A stretch of DNA of 64,000 nucleotides from Pseudomonas viridiflava (GCF_900580675.1 NZ_UTBG01000026.1:62001-126000), one strand, 5' to 3'. Positions 34,614 to 44,792 are shown, numbered from the stretch's first letter. Numbers and translations are program-made. Notes: generated by a model not told the origin, from the letters alone.

Positions 34614-35606
34614 ATGCTGCACTCCCACCTCACCACGCTCAACGCGGTCTCCCTGGTACTGAGCACCTTTAAAAGCCGGGGCTTGCCGGACGAAGCCCTG
34701 CTGGCCGGCAGCGGTATCTGCGCCGCGGACTTGAGCCGCGCCGACACGCGCATCACCACCCACCAGGAGATGCAAGTGTGCGCGAATGCCGTGGCCTTGC
34801 AGCGTGATATCGGCCTGGAACTGGGCCAGCGCATGCACGTTTCATCCTACGGCATGCTCGGCTACGCGCTGCTCACCAGTGCCACTTTCGGTGACGCTTT
34901 ACGCCTCGCGCTGCGGTACCCGGCGCTGTTGGGAACACTGTTCGAACTGAGCCTGGTAGAGGATGGCGATCGCATCTGGTTCACCGCCGGCGACTACCGC
35001 GAGAACCCCGAGCTGACGTTGTTCAATGTCGAGCTGTGCCTGGTGTCGCTGAAAGTCATCTGCGACGACCTGCTCGGCCATCCGCTGCCGCTGCTCGGCG
35101 CACGCTTTGAGTACGACGCGCCAAGCTATCAGGCGCGCTACGCCGAGCGCTTCGACTGCCCCTTGCAGTTCCAGGCCACCGCCAATGCGTTTGCCTTCGA
35201 CCGGCGCTGGCTCGAGCAGCCTTTGCCCTTGGCCGACAGAGTGACGCACCAGGCCATGGCCGAACGCTGCCGCAAACAGAACACTGAGTTCACCGGGCGC
35301 GAGGCCTGGCTGGGGCGGATTCGCCAGTTGCTCGCGGCGCAACTGCACGCCGCGCCGGGGCTGGACGGCCTGGCCCAGCAGATGAACTGTTCGGCGCGCA
35401 CCTTGCGCCGCCACTTGCACCACGTGGGCTGCAGCTATCAGGAACTGCTCGACGAACTGCGTTTCGAGCGCGCCAAACAGTTGCTCGGGCAGGATGAACT
35501 GCCGATCTACCGGATCGCCGAGCAACTGGGTTTCAGCGAAACCGCGAGCTTTCGGCATGCGTTTGTGCGCTGGAGCGGCGTGGCGCCGAGCCAATTTCGC
35601 GCATGA
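34614..35606 (+). CDS. AraC-family transcriptional regulator
   Basis: A 330-residue regulator with an N-terminal arabinose-binding-like domain (~10-190; GMLGYALLTSATFGDALRLALR) and a C-terminal pair of helix-turn-helix motifs (~235-330; GLDGLAQQMNCSARTLRRHL and PIYRIAEQLGFSETASFRHA). The layout resembles OruR-type regulators of amino-acid metabolism. It lies between asparaginase and an acetylpolyamine deacetylase. Which one it controls is unknown. The ribosome site is buried in a 12-bp hairpin. Confidence 0.9.
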   Translation: MLHSHLTTLNAVSLVLSTFKSRGLPDEALLAGSGICAADLSRADTRITTHQEMQVCANAVALQRDIGLELGQRMHVSSYGMLGYALLTSATFGDALRLALRYPALLGTLFELSLVEDGDRIWFTAGDYRENPELTLFNVELCLVSLKVICDDLLGHPLPLLGARFEYDAPSYQARYAERFDCPLQFQATANAFAFDRRWLEQPLPLADRVTHQAMAERCRKQNTEFTGREAWLGRIRQLLAAQLHAAPGLDGLAQQMNCSARTLRRHLHHVGCSYQELLDELRFERAKQLLGQDELPIYRIAEQLGFSETASFRHAFVRWSGVAPSQFRA

Positions 35607-35738
35607 CGCCCCAATCAGGGGCGAATTATGGACAGATACGTTGGCCATATTGATCCCCTTTTGGCCGCTCCTGCCGTTCTCATAAACCCCGCCGCCCGCA
35701 AGACTGCAGGCACCGATAAGCTTGCGGAGAACAACAAT

Positions 35739-36773
35739 ATGCTGACGATCTACTCGGACGATCACCACCTGCATCACGGTCGCTGCGAATTGATGGACGG
35801 GCAATTGATGCCCTGCTTCGAGATGCCCTCGCGTGCCGACCATGTGCTGCAACGGGTCAAGGACCGCGAACTGGGCCCGGTGCAAGCGCCGCACGACTTC
35901 GGCCTGGCGCCCCTGCAACGCATCCATAGCCGTGAGTATCTCGACTTCTTCAAAGGGGCCTGGGCACGCTGGGCCGAGTACGGCCAGGACGGCGACTTGC
36001 TTCCCTACACCTGGCCCGCCCGCACCCTTCGCCGCGTATTGCCCACCAGCCTGCACGGCCAGCTCGGCTATTACAGTTTCGACGGCGGCGCGCCGATCAC
36101 CGCAGGCACCTGGCAAGCCGCCTACAGCGCGGCGCAAGTCGCGCTTACCGCGCAGGCAGCGATCCAGCAAGGCGCCCACAGTGCCTTCGCGTTATGCCGC
36201 CCACCAGGGCACCATGCCGCCGGCGACTTGATGGGCGGTTATTGCTACCTCAATAACGCCGCGATCGCCGCCCAGGCGTTTCTCGATCAGGGCCACAAAA
36301 AAGTCGCGATTCTCGATGTGGATTACCACCACGGCAACGGCACCCAGTCGATTTTCTATGAGCGCAGCGATGTGCTGTTCACCTCGATCCACGGCCACCC
36401 GGAAGCGGAATTTCCGTTTTTCCTGGGTTATGCCGATGAGCTGGGCGAAGGCACGGGTGAAGGCTTCAACTTCAACTACCCGCTGCCGGCCGGCTCCGGT
36501 TGGCAAGCCTGGAGCGCCGCGCTGGAGCAGGCCTGCCAGGAAATTACGCGCTACGGCGCCGACATCATCGTCGTGTCCCTGGGGGTCGACACCTTCAAGG
36601 ACGACCCTATCTCGCAGTTCAAGCTCGACAGCCCGGATTACCTGGCCATGGGCGCGCGTATCGCCCGCCTGGGCAAGCCAACGCTGTTTGTGATGGAAGG
36701 CGGTTACGCCGTGGAAGAAATCGGCATCAATGCCGTCAACGTTCTCGAAGGTTTTGAGGGGTCAGCCGAATGA
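35739..36773 (+). CDS. aphA: Acetylpolyamine deacetylase (histone-deacetylase family)
   Basis: A 344-residue zinc hydrolase of the class II HDAC-like family. Active-site motifs are present: [20 protein letters not shown] (tandem His), [11 protein letters not shown] (zinc Asp and His) and GVDTFKDDP. The substrate is inferred to be acetylated putrescine or other polyamines, because the next gene is a polyamine-binding protein, the same pairing I remember at PA1409-PA1410. The ATG at 35739 has GGAGA. An upstream in-frame ATG at 35628 adds 37 unlike residues and is rejected. The stop overlaps the next start (ATGA). Confidence 0.87.
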   Translation: MLTIYSDDHHLHHGRCELMDGQLMPCFEMPSRADHVLQRVKDRELGPVQAPHDFGLAPLQRIHSREYLDFFKGAWARWAEYGQDGDLLPYTWPARTLRRVLPTSLHGQLGYYSFDGGAPITAGTWQAAYSAAQVALTAQAAIQQGAHSAFALCRPPGHHAAGDLMGGYCYLNNAAIAAQAFLDQGHKKVAILDVDYHHGNGTQSIFYERSDVLFTSIHGHPEAEFPFFLGYADELGEGTGEGFNFNYPLPAGSGWQAWSAALEQACQEITRYGADIIVVSLGVDTFKDDPISQFKLDSPDYLAMGARIARLGKPTLFVMEGGYAVEEIGINAVNVLEGFEGSAE

Positions 36774-37861
36774 ACATGCTCAAGTCTCTTGTGCTCTGCG
36801 CCGCAGTGTTGAGCAGCGCCGCCCACGCCGAAGAAAAAACCCTGCGGGTCTACAACTGGTTCGACTACATCACCCCCAAAGCGCTCGACGATTTCAAGGC
36901 GCAGAACCCGACGATCAAGCTGATCTACGATATTTTCGACACCAACGAAGCCCTCGAAGCCAAGCTGCTCACCGGCAACTCCGGCTATGACGTGGTGGTG
37001 CCGTCCAACGTGTTCCTGGCCAAGCAGATCGAGGCCGGTGTGTTCCAGCCTCTGGACCGCAGCCAGTTGCCGAACTGGAACCACCTCGATCCCAAGCTGA
37101 TGAAGCTGATCGAGGCCAATGACCCCGGCAACAAATTCGCCGTGCCCTACATGTACGGCACCATCCTGATCGGCTTCAACCCGGACAAGGTCAAGGCCGC
37201 GCTGGGCGCAAACGCACCGGTGGACAGCTGGGACCTGATCTTCAAGGAAGAGAACATCAGCAAGCTCAAGCAATGCGGCGTGGCCTTGCTCGATTCGCCG
37301 TCGGAGATCCTGCCGCTGGCCCTGCAACACCTCGGCCTGGACCCCAACAGCAGCAACCCCAAGGACTATGAGAAGGCCGAGGCATTGCTGATGAAGATCC
37401 GTCCCTACATCACCTATTTCCACTCCTCCAAGTACATGGCGGATATTGCCAACGGCGACATCTGCGTGGCCGTCGGTTACTCCGGAAGCTTCTCCCAGGC
37501 CGCCAACCGCGCCAAGGAAGCCAAGAACGGCGTGACGGTAGATATGCGCCTGCCCAAGGAGGGCGCGCCGATCTGGTTCGACATGCTCGCGATTCCCAAG
37601 GGCGCGAAAAACCCGGCGGACGCCTACACCTTCATCAACTACCTGCTGCAACCCGAGGTGATCGCACCGGTCAGCGACTTTGTCGGTTACCCCAACCCCA
37701 ACAAGGACGCCACTTCGCTGGTCGACCCGGCGATCCGCGGCAACCCCAACCTGTACCCCACCGAAGCCGCCATGGCCACGCTCTACACCTTGAAGCCGCT
37801 GGACAGCAAAGCCGAACGCGCCCGGACCCGCGCCTGGACCAAAATCAAATCCGGTACCTGA
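36770..37861 (+). CDS. Polyamine ABC transporter substrate-binding protein
   Basis: A 363-residue periplasmic binding protein of the PotD/SpuD family. The signal peptide is [20 protein letters not shown]. The mature part begins [14 protein letters not shown], with the family [22 protein letters not shown] and [11 protein letters not shown]. It probably recognises acetylated polyamines or a precursor for the deacetylase with which it is translationally coupled. No permease or ATPase gene is adjacent, so it must share a transporter encoded elsewhere. Confidence 0.88.
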   Translation: MNMLKSLVLCAAVLSSAAHAEEKTLRVYNWFDYITPKALDDFKAQNPTIKLIYDIFDTNEALEAKLLTGNSGYDVVVPSNVFLAKQIEAGVFQPLDRSQLPNWNHLDPKLMKLIEANDPGNKFAVPYMYGTILIGFNPDKVKAALGANAPVDSWDLIFKEENISKLKQCGVALLDSPSEILPLALQHLGLDPNSSNPKDYEKAEALLMKIRPYITYFHSSKYMADIANGDICVAVGYSGSFSQAANRAKEAKNGVTVDMRLPKEGAPIWFDMLAIPKGAKNPADAYTFINYLLQPEVIAPVSDFVGYPNPNKDATSLVDPAIRGNPNLYPTEAAMATLYTLKPLDSKAERARTRAWTKIKSGT

Positions 37862-37963
37862 GCACTGCGATAGCGGCGCCCCCGGTGGCCGCTAACTAAC
37901 TAACACCCGGCCATACCGGCACCTGGCTACCGTTCGGCAACTCTATGCCCGACGGATAGCCCT

Positions 37964-40900
37964 ATGCCTGAATCACCCTCTGCCAATGCCTCCCTCAACA
38001 CGAATGCCCTGGTCACCCAACTGACTACCGGCCCGTCGTTACGCGAGGTCGCCGCGGCAGCTTTGCAGCCGCAGCTCAGGGCGCTGTACCCGCAGCTGGA
38101 CATCGACCCAAACCTGGCGGTGGTGGTGTCGCCTGCCTGGCAACTCGCGAACGGACACCTCCCCACCGGCCCATCCCGGCTCGAAACGCTAAGCGGGTCA
38201 CTGGCCCGCCATGCCCTGGCCAGCACACAAGCCTCGTACCTCGATGGCGAGCATTACCTGACATACCGCTCCAACGAGCGCCCGGACATACACTTGCCGG
38301 TGCGTATCGACGCCATCGGCCGCCTGATCAACGAGCTGGCGCCCATGCTCTCCTTCGCCTTCCAGGAACAGCAGCTCGACTACTGGAACAGCACCGGCGG
38401 GCCGGACGGGCCTCGCTGGAAAGTCCTGGCGAACGCACTGCGCAACGTTTGGGATCTCGAGGGCAGCAACTGGAATGACGACGAGCGTGCCCTCGCACGC
38501 AATGTGTTCCTGTACCCCGATTACGCCTTGCGCCTGCCCAACGATAAATACGGCACACGCACCTATCTGGTGGACTTGGACGTGGAGCAAGGTGGCCAAA
38601 TTGAACACCTCAACCTGACGTCGATTGCGGTGTTGATCGGCACCCTCGCACAACGGACGATCATCCTCACGTATTCACTGGGAAGCGGGCATGAGCATTT
38701 CGACAGCCTGCAAACGTTGGGAGACGCCCTGACCGGTCACGCCATCAACCCCCAAGGACTGCCGCTGCATTGGCGCCTGTTCGAACCCGAGGGGGACTTT
38801 TTCGAGCACCTCGCCTGTACGCTGATCAGCCTGCAAATAGACGCCATTGCCGAGGTCGCTCACGTCGACAAGGACACCCCGGCCACTGTTGCGCCAACAG
38901 AACGCACACTGTTGCTGGATGCCGGCCGGCTACCCTCCGTTGATCAGGCCAGGGTGCAAGGCATTCGCGATGCGTTCCCCGGGTGGCTTGAACACGCACC
39001 GCTGACCGACCTGACGCTGTACAACCGCTATGTACTGGACCTGGCGCAACTCAACGGCCGCCAGGCCTTTCGCACTTACGATGAAGGCATCCCGCCCCTG
39101 TCCGACTACACCCGGCAAGCGCTGCAGGCACAGATGATCAAGGACCATCCCCAAGCCGTCACCGTCGACCTGGAAAAGATCCTTATCACCGTCACCAGCC
39201 AACGGGTCGTGGGGCTGTTCACCGCACCGGGCCTGGTGGAAACCGTGTCATTGAGCCTGATCGACCTGGCCCTGCAAAACCTGATAGCCCTGCCCCTGGG
39301 CAACAAAACCGTCAGCTACGAAGACGCGAGCGCCGTGCCGGAGTGGATGACCGTCAATTATCTGGAAGGGCTGGTAACAACCGTTGATATTGGCCAGCAA
39401 TACCCGGCACTGATCAACCAGACCTTGCTCAACGACCCGGCGGAGTCCGCCCGCCGCCAGGCGCTCTACATCGAGCAACTGCGCGTTCAACTGCCGCTCA
39501 TGGCATTGCAGCAGAAAATCCGCAACCAGTTCGGCATCGATGAATTGGGTTACCGCTACATCTGCGCAGCCATGTCCAGCGCCCCCGACCAGCAGCGCGC
39601 GGAGGGTCAACGCATTGTGATTCGCCCACTGGCGTTTATCCCCACCCTGCGCCTGAGTCGCCGGGCGGACAAGGTGGCGAATATGTTTGTGATCGGCCCA
39701 CTGGACGCCCAGGCCGGCCCGTGCCTGCTGTACCAGCCGCTGTCCGATCAACCGTTGATCCAGTTCGCCTCGCGTAACAACCTGATCTACGCCATCAAGC
39801 AAGACACGCCTCTGCGCCAGGCAGTACTGGCCTGGCTGCCTGACGAGAGTCGTTTCGGCTATGCCCAATTTGTGTTTCCCGGCACCCTGGCCTCGCCCTG
39901 GGTGTTGTCCAAACTGTTGATCCAGCCGTTGGAAGCGCTGGTGATGAGCGGCCCCATGACGTTGGGCGATGAGGTCTTGTCAGGTGACGCCCTGACCGAG
40001 TTGTTTACCTCCAACGTCAACGCGCTGGTGACCCTGGCCGACCGCCAATCAGTGTCCAATGCCGAGGCACGATGGGAAAGTTTCAAGCGTACCGGCTGGC
40101 TGGTGTTCAATGCCGCACTGCCGTTCCTCGGCAAAACCGTGGGCATTGCAGCCTGGATCGGGCAGATCATGGATGACCTGGAGCAGGTGACCATTGCCCA
40201 GGAAGAAGGCAACAGCCAAGGTCAATCGACGGCCGTGACCGATATCCTGCTCAGCCTGGGCATGGCCCTCGCCCTGCATATCGCCAGCCGCCATGCGCCC
40301 ACCGTGAAACGCCCGGGCGGCCACGACACCGTGCGCGAAGAGGTCACACCCAAGCTCATACCCTCGGTAACCCAGAGTGCAACCATAGAAAGCGCGCACT
40401 TGCCCCTTGGTCACGAATCGTCGTTGCACACCCTGGGTGCCCTGACCCGCAAACCCTTGAGCCTGGGCAAAACCCTGGAGAGTTTCAGCGTGGACAAGCC
40501 CGAGCGGCTCGGCAGTCAAAACAGCCAGCCCGGGCCTTACCAGCACCTTTATCCACTGGCCGAGCACTGGTACGCGAACGTGGGGCAACGCTGGTTTCAG
40601 GTCTTGGTCGACGACAATGACTGCGTGCTCATTGTCGACCCCAAGCAACCTACCCGACTGGGGCCGGTGCTGATCAATAACCGCCTGGGCCAGTGGTTCG
40701 TCGATACCCGCCTGCGCCTGCGCGGGGCAGGCCTGCGCAGCAGATTGAAAAAGGGTCGCAAACTGCGCCCCCCGAAAATCGCCGAACTGCGCCAGCAGTT
40801 GGATGACTTCGACGATCAGAAGCTTCAAAAAGCTGTCGAGGTCCAGACTGCCTACACCGCCATCCAGAGTGAACCGGGCTCCTCATCGCAGGCCAATCGT

Positions 40901-42565
40901 ACCGAGTTCATCAGCAAAGCGCTCAAGCTCAGGGAGGAATACGACGTTCCGATTTCCCATCTCAAAGCGCTGAATATCCTGGACACCGTTCCCAATTACC
41001 CCAGAAAAATGGCCAGCTATCTCAAACAGCAAATCCTGCTGGCACGGTCCGTACTGGATACCGGCGTAGGCGACTTCCAAAACGCGCTGGACAGCGTTGG
41101 CCCGCACCTGAAAAACACATCGCCCCCGGTAGCCGAACACCGCCGCCTTTATGACATGGCCGGCCAAATGTTGCAGCACCTGGAATACCTGCAGTCTCGC
41201 CTCGACGATCTGCAGGGTTTGGGCGCTGAAGCCCTTGAAGTGATCGAGGACGCCAGACGGCAAATGCCTGCGACAAACCCCGTCGACCTGAAGGCATTTA
41301 GAATTTCGCTGGCTCGTTACCTGTGCGTGCAGGCACCCGCAGAGGCAGCACAGAGTGCCGCGCGCACAGCGCTTAACCGGATTTGCGAAGCGGCTGATCT
41401 GACAATTGTCAGCCTGCGCGAGATACAGGAGCGCTCTTCCACCCCGCCCCCTCTTGATCAACGAATTGACGTGCTGGACAACTTGGTCGACCAATTTGCC
41501 GTCATCAATCAGGACTGCCTTGACCTGCCGAATGAGTTTTCCGGGCAGATCGATATCGAGCTTCTGAACAATGCACGCAAGCAAATCGATGAGTTTGCGC
41601 AGCAGGCTACTCGACAGTTAGTACTCGCCTTACGCGATAGAAAAGCCGAGCAAACCAAGTCCAGGCCCACACAAACCGAGCAGGCACCCCGGCGCAAAAT
41701 CATCAAGACCCGCTCGCGGGGAGTCGTGGTCGGCGAGGCGCGGCTCAATGACCCGAGCCTGGTGGATGTAAAGGCGCCGCTGACCCACCAGGTGGTCGCC
41801 ACCTTCCACGAAAAGACCCCCGGCGTCTGGGTCAGGCACGTCCTTGAACACAGCCCGACGCCCGCAGCGCACGCGCTCGGGCTGAAGGCCAGCATGAAAA
41901 ACGCCCAGGCGCTGCTCGACGATGCCGATCGCTTTATCGAGCGCACGCGAGGCTTGGCCGGCGAAACTCGGCGCCTGCCCGTGGAGATTGAGGAGAAGGT
42001 GCTACGCCAGGCGGAAACGCTGGAGGCGGCCGCCAACGCAGTGGAACACGCCGCCAACGCCACCAATGAAACGGACGACACCGCCTCGCGCGACGTACGC
42101 CGCAAAGTCGAGGATGCGGTCAGGAAGCTCGACCGGGAGGGCCGCCGTATCAAGCTGGACATGCTCAAGAAACGCCCCCCCACCGCGGCCCATGTGGAGC
42201 TGCTGTACATCGACAAGGAAATCACGATTCAGACCTTGGGTGCTCGCCGCAGGCTCAAGGGGCCGAGGAAAGACTACCTGCAGGAATATGAAATTCGCGA
42301 CAAAAAAGACAATGAGGTTCTGTGGTACGCGCACTTTCACTACGCCGTCCCCGACGCCGCCAGTGAGCACTACACCGCCGCCCATTTGAAAACGCCTGAA
42401 CAGCGCCGCCTGGGCGGTGCATTCGAGCAGCCCGGCGCCACCCCGGAGCAGGCCGGCATCGCCATCTACCGCAGTGAAATCGGCCCGCATTTGGCACGCC
42501 TGCTGTTTCTCAACCCACAGCCTACAGAGCCCAAGCCTGGCCCAAGCGGCTCAGCGCAAGGCTGA
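37964..42565 (+). CDS. Giant DUF6543/dermonecrotic-toxin-like putative effector
   Basis: A 1533-residue Pseudomonas-type protein. The N-terminal ~600 residues match the DUF6543 pattern (SLREVAAAALQPQLRALYPQ, YLDGEHYLTYRS, RRQALYIEQLRVQLPLMALQ, ISHLKA). A pair of hydrophobic helices lies near 705-735 and 760-780 (WLVFNAALPFLGKTVGIAAW, DILLSLGMALALHIAS). The region 930-1420 is charged and helical, with coiled-coil character. The C-terminus (DYLQEYEIRD, LWYAHFHYA) is the domain that ends this family. There is no signal peptide and no adjacent secretion gene, so any export route is unknown. It overlaps the convergent mocR gene by 44 bp. Toxin activity is inferred from family naming only. Confidence 0.65.
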   Translation: MPESPSANASLNTNALVTQLTTGPSLREVAAAALQPQLRALYPQLDIDPNLAVVVSPAWQLANGHLPTGPSRLETLSGSLARHALASTQASYLDGEHYLTYRSNERPDIHLPVRIDAIGRLINELAPMLSFAFQEQQLDYWNSTGGPDGPRWKVLANALRNVWDLEGSNWNDDERALARNVFLYPDYALRLPNDKYGTRTYLVDLDVEQGGQIEHLNLTSIAVLIGTLAQRTIILTYSLGSGHEHFDSLQTLGDALTGHAINPQGLPLHWRLFEPEGDFFEHLACTLISLQIDAIAEVAHVDKDTPATVAPTERTLLLDAGRLPSVDQARVQGIRDAFPGWLEHAPLTDLTLYNRYVLDLAQLNGRQAFRTYDEGIPPLSDYTRQALQAQMIKDHPQAVTVDLEKILITVTSQRVVGLFTAPGLVETVSLSLIDLALQNLIALPLGNKTVSYEDASAVPEWMTVNYLEGLVTTVDIGQQYPALINQTLLNDPAESARRQALYIEQLRVQLPLMALQQKIRNQFGIDELGYRYICAAMSSAPDQQRAEGQRIVIRPLAFIPTLRLSRRADKVANMFVIGPLDAQAGPCLLYQPLSDQPLIQFASRNNLIYAIKQDTPLRQAVLAWLPDESRFGYAQFVFPGTLASPWVLSKLLIQPLEALVMSGPMTLGDEVLSGDALTELFTSNVNALVTLADRQSVSNAEARWESFKRTGWLVFNAALPFLGKTVGIAAWIGQIMDDLEQVTIAQEEGNSQGQSTAVTDILLSLGMALALHIASRHAPTVKRPGGHDTVREEVTPKLIPSVTQSATIESAHLPLGHESSLHTLGALTRKPLSLGKTLESFSVDKPERLGSQNSQPGPYQHLYPLAEHWYANVGQRWFQVLVDDNDCVLIVDPKQPTRLGPVLINNRLGQWFVDTRLRLRGAGLRSRLKKGRKLRPPKIAELRQQLDDFDDQKLQKAVEVQTAYTAIQSEPGSSSQANRTEFISKALKLREEYDVPISHLKALNILDTVPNYPRKMASYLKQQILLARSVLDTGVGDFQNALDSVGPHLKNTSPPVAEHRRLYDMAGQMLQHLEYLQSRLDDLQGLGAEALEVIEDARRQMPATNPVDLKAFRISLARYLCVQAPAEAAQSAARTALNRICEAADLTIVSLREIQERSSTPPPLDQRIDVLDNLVDQFAVINQDCLDLPNEFSGQIDIELLNNARKQIDEFAQQATRQLVLALRDRKAEQTKSRPTQTEQAPRRKIIKTRSRGVVVGEARLNDPSLVDVKAPLTHQVVATFHEKTPGVWVRHVLEHSPTPAAHALGLKASMKNAQALLDDADRFIERTRGLAGETRRLPVEIEEKVLRQAETLEAAANAVEHAANATNETDDTASRDVRRKVEDAVRKLDREGRRIKLDMLKKRPPTAAHVELLYIDKEITIQTLGARRRLKGPRKDYLQEYEIRDKKDNEVLWYAHFHYAVPDAASEHYTAAHLKTPEQRRLGGAFEQPGATPEQAGIAIYRSEIGPHLARLLFLNPQPTEPKPGPSGSAQG

Positions 42566-44060
42566 TCTGCGCCTCGGGCACGGCGGCAAACCCCAGCACC
42601 AGGCCGGCACGTCTATCCGGCGGGGTGCTGGAGTCCGGCAGCCAGTAGCTGCTCAGGCCATTGACCTCAACGTCCGCCGCGTGCGCCTGGGCCAGCAATT
42701 GCTGCTCGCGCGCCAGGCTGTCGACGCGCACCGTGAGGTGCAGCCCGGCCGTGACCGCAGGCAAACTGCCCATGCCTTCGATCCCTTGCGGCCAGCCGGC
42801 CAGCAAGGTATTGCGCCGGCTAAGTGCAGCCCGACGCATGCGGCGAATATGCCGCTGGAAATGCCCGGCGGCCATGAACTCGGCCATCACCGCCTGGGTG
42901 CTGACCTCCGAGTGCCGCACATCCACCGCGCGGCGCCGAGCAAACGGGTCCACTAACCCGGCAGGCAGCACCAGGTAGCCCAGGCGTAACGCCGGGAAGG
43001 CGACTTTGCCAAACGTGCCGACGTACAACACACGCCCGCTGCGATCCAGCGCCGCCAAGGGCGCCAGCGGTGCGCCGCTGTAACGGTACTCGCCGTCATA
43101 GTCGTCCTCGACGATCCAGCCGTCGGTGCGTTCGGCCCAGGCCAGTAATTCCAGACGCCTCGCCAGGCTCATCACTACGCCCAGTGGGTATTGGTGGGAG
43201 GGTGTGACATAGGCCAACCGGCAATCTTCAATGGCATTCAGCGCAGCGCAGTCGATACCGTCAGCGTCCACCGCCACACCATGCAAGTTTGCCCCGGCAA
43301 TCGCGAACGCATGCCCCGCCGCCCGGTACCCCGGATTTTCCAGCGCCACGCCGTCGCCGGGCTCCACCAGCAACTGTGCACAAAGGCTGATTGCCTGCTG
43401 CGCACCACTGGTGATCACTATTTGCTCAGCTGTGCACTGCAGGCCGCGCGAGCTGCGCAAATAAGCGGCGATCAGCCCACGCAAGCGTTCATCCCCCGCC
43501 GGGTCGCCATAACACAATTGCTGCAGGTCCGGCTTGCGCCAGAAAGCCGCATTCAGCTTGGCCCAGACGTCAAACGGGAACAGATCAAAAGCCGGCACGC
43601 CCACCCTGAAAGCCTTCGGCGGGCCACTGGGCGGCAGGGCCAAGTGGTTGGTTTTGACGCGCCCCAAGGCGGTGTTGTGGATAACTTTTCCTGAGGAAAT
43701 CACCGGCAAATCCAGCCAATTTGTGGATAAGGCTGGGGATAAGCCTGTGGGTAACCCTGTGGACACTTTTGTGGATAGTTTTTTCGCCGTCGGCAATTGG
43801 GCGACATAGGTGCCATCCCCCACGCGCCCTTCGATAAAACCCTCGGCGTATAGCTGATCGTAGGCCCGCACTACGCTGTTACGCGAAATCGACAGCGCCG
43901 CCGCCAGGTCACGGCTGGCAGGCAACCGCGTACCGCTGACCAGCCGCCCGTCCAGCACCCGTTGGCGCAAAGCCTGGTACAGCTGGCGCGTCAGGCCCTG
44001 GCGGCGGTCCAGTTCAATACCGGCCGGGTTGAAGGACAGCGGGGGTTCGATCGGCAACAT
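42522..44060 (-). CDS. MocR-type regulator (GntR winged helix plus aminotransferase fold)
   Basis: A 512-residue regulator. A GntR winged helix is at ~20-90 (LVSGTRLPASRDLAAALSIS). A linker of ~90-140 includes short tetrapeptide repeats (LSTK, VSTG, LPTG, LSPA, LSTN), and is followed by an aminotransferase-like domain with the pyridoxal-phosphate Lys in YVGTFGKVAFP (~350). It is expected to use PLP as cofactor or ligand, like PdxR. It is divergent from paiB-GNAT, the likely target operon (PA5431-PA5433 type). The linker repeats reflect DNA repeats of DnaA-box type. Confidence 0.88.
   Translation of the reverse strand: MLPIEPPLSFNPAGIELDRRQGLTRQLYQALRQRVLDGRLVSGTRLPASRDLAAALSISRNSVVRAYDQLYAEGFIEGRVGDGTYVAQLPTAKKLSTKVSTGLPTGLSPALSTNWLDLPVISSGKVIHNTALGRVKTNHLALPPSGPPKAFRVGVPAFDLFPFDVWAKLNAAFWRKPDLQQLCYGDPAGDERLRGLIAAYLRSSRGLQCTAEQIVITSGAQQAISLCAQLLVEPGDGVALENPGYRAAGHAFAIAGANLHGVAVDADGIDCAALNAIEDCRLAYVTPSHQYPLGVVMSLARRLELLAWAERTDGWIVEDDYDGEYRYSGAPLAPLAALDRSGRVLYVGTFGKVAFPALRLGYLVLPAGLVDPFARRRAVDVRHSEVSTQAVMAEFMAAGHFQRHIRRMRRAALSRRNTLLAGWPQGIEGMGSLPAVTAGLHLTVRVDSLAREQQLLAQAHAADVEVNGLSSYWLPDSSTPPDRRAGLVLGFAAVPEAQISLALSRLGQAWAL
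43676..43778 (-). repeat. Cluster of six DnaA-box-like 9-mers, five at exact 12-bp spacing
   Basis: Read on the minus strand the units are TTATCCACA at 43722-43730 and 43676-43684 (perfect), TTATCCCCA at 43734, TTACCCACA at 43746, GTGTCCACA at 43758 and CTATCCACA at 43770. The last five start every 12 bp, so they stay in frame and encode the tetrapeptide repeats of the MocR linker. Confidence 0.85.
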
Positions 44061-44150
44061 GGGATTGGACCTATGAAATCAGCGCTAGATGGCTCTTACA
44101 TCGAACCATTAGCCTGCCTAGGATGCAGGCATTCGCCAAGGAAAATATTC

Positions 44151-44792
44151 ATGTACACACCGCGCGCTTTTGCCCTCGACGATTTGCCCGAATTGCAGCA
44201 ATTGATGCAGCACACACGCCTGGCCCAAGTCGTCACGTGTGGTGAGCACGGCCTGCTGGCCAGCCACTTGCCGCTGCTGCTCAACCCCGACGAAGGCCCG
44301 AATGGCACCCTGTACGGGCACTTCGCCAAAGCCAACCCCCAGTGGCAGGACCTGCAAAACGGCAGCGAAGCCCTGCTGATTTTTGCCGGCGCCGAGGCGT
44401 ACATCAGCCCGGCGTTCTACCCGGCCAAGGCCGAGCACGGCAAAGTGGTCCCGACCTGGAATTACCTGGCGGTGCATGCCTATGGCAAGGCCGAAGTCTT
44501 CACCGATGCCGAACGCTTGCTCGAATTGGTCAGCGCCCTGACCGACCGCCACGAAGGCGGCCGCGAGCAGCCCTGGAAAGTCAGCGATGCCCCGGCGGAC
44601 TATATCGACGGCATGCTCAAGGCGATTGTCGGCTTTGCCCTGCCGATCGAGCGCCTGATCGGCAAACGCAAACTCAGCCAGAACCGCAGCGCCGCGGACA
44701 TCGCCGGCGTACGTGAGGGCCTGGCCAGCAGCATCGACGTGCGCGACCAGACCCTCGCGCGCTTTATTCCTCAACAGGGAGCGCCAGAATGA
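44151..44792 (+). CDS. paiB: PaiB-type FMN-binding-split-barrel protein
   Basis: A 213-residue protein of the FMN-binding negative-transcriptional-regulator (PaiB) family. Conserved segments are ASHLPLLLNPDEGPNGTLYGH, PTWNYLAVHAYG and SQNRSAADIAGV. Members may be flavin or heme-binding enzymes rather than true regulators. The ATG at 44151 has AAGGAAA; longer in-frame starts overlap the divergent mocR. It forms an operon with two acetyltransferase genes and is probably controlled by MocR. A GCCTGC-N7-GCAGGC dyad lies at 44112-44130. Confidence 0.88.
   Translation: MYTPRAFALDDLPELQQLMQHTRLAQVVTCGEHGLLASHLPLLLNPDEGPNGTLYGHFAKANPQWQDLQNGSEALLIFAGAEAYISPAFYPAKAEHGKVVPTWNYLAVHAYGKAEVFTDAERLLELVSALTDRHEGGREQPWKVSDAPADYIDGMLKAIVGFALPIERLIGKRKLSQNRSAADIAGVREGLASSIDVRDQTLARFIPQQGAPE

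Noticed and set aside
43676..43778. Replication origin
   Set aside because: DnaA-like boxes exist, but they lie inside a coding gene, with no AT-rich unwinding region and no dnaA, dnaN, rpmH or gidA nearby.
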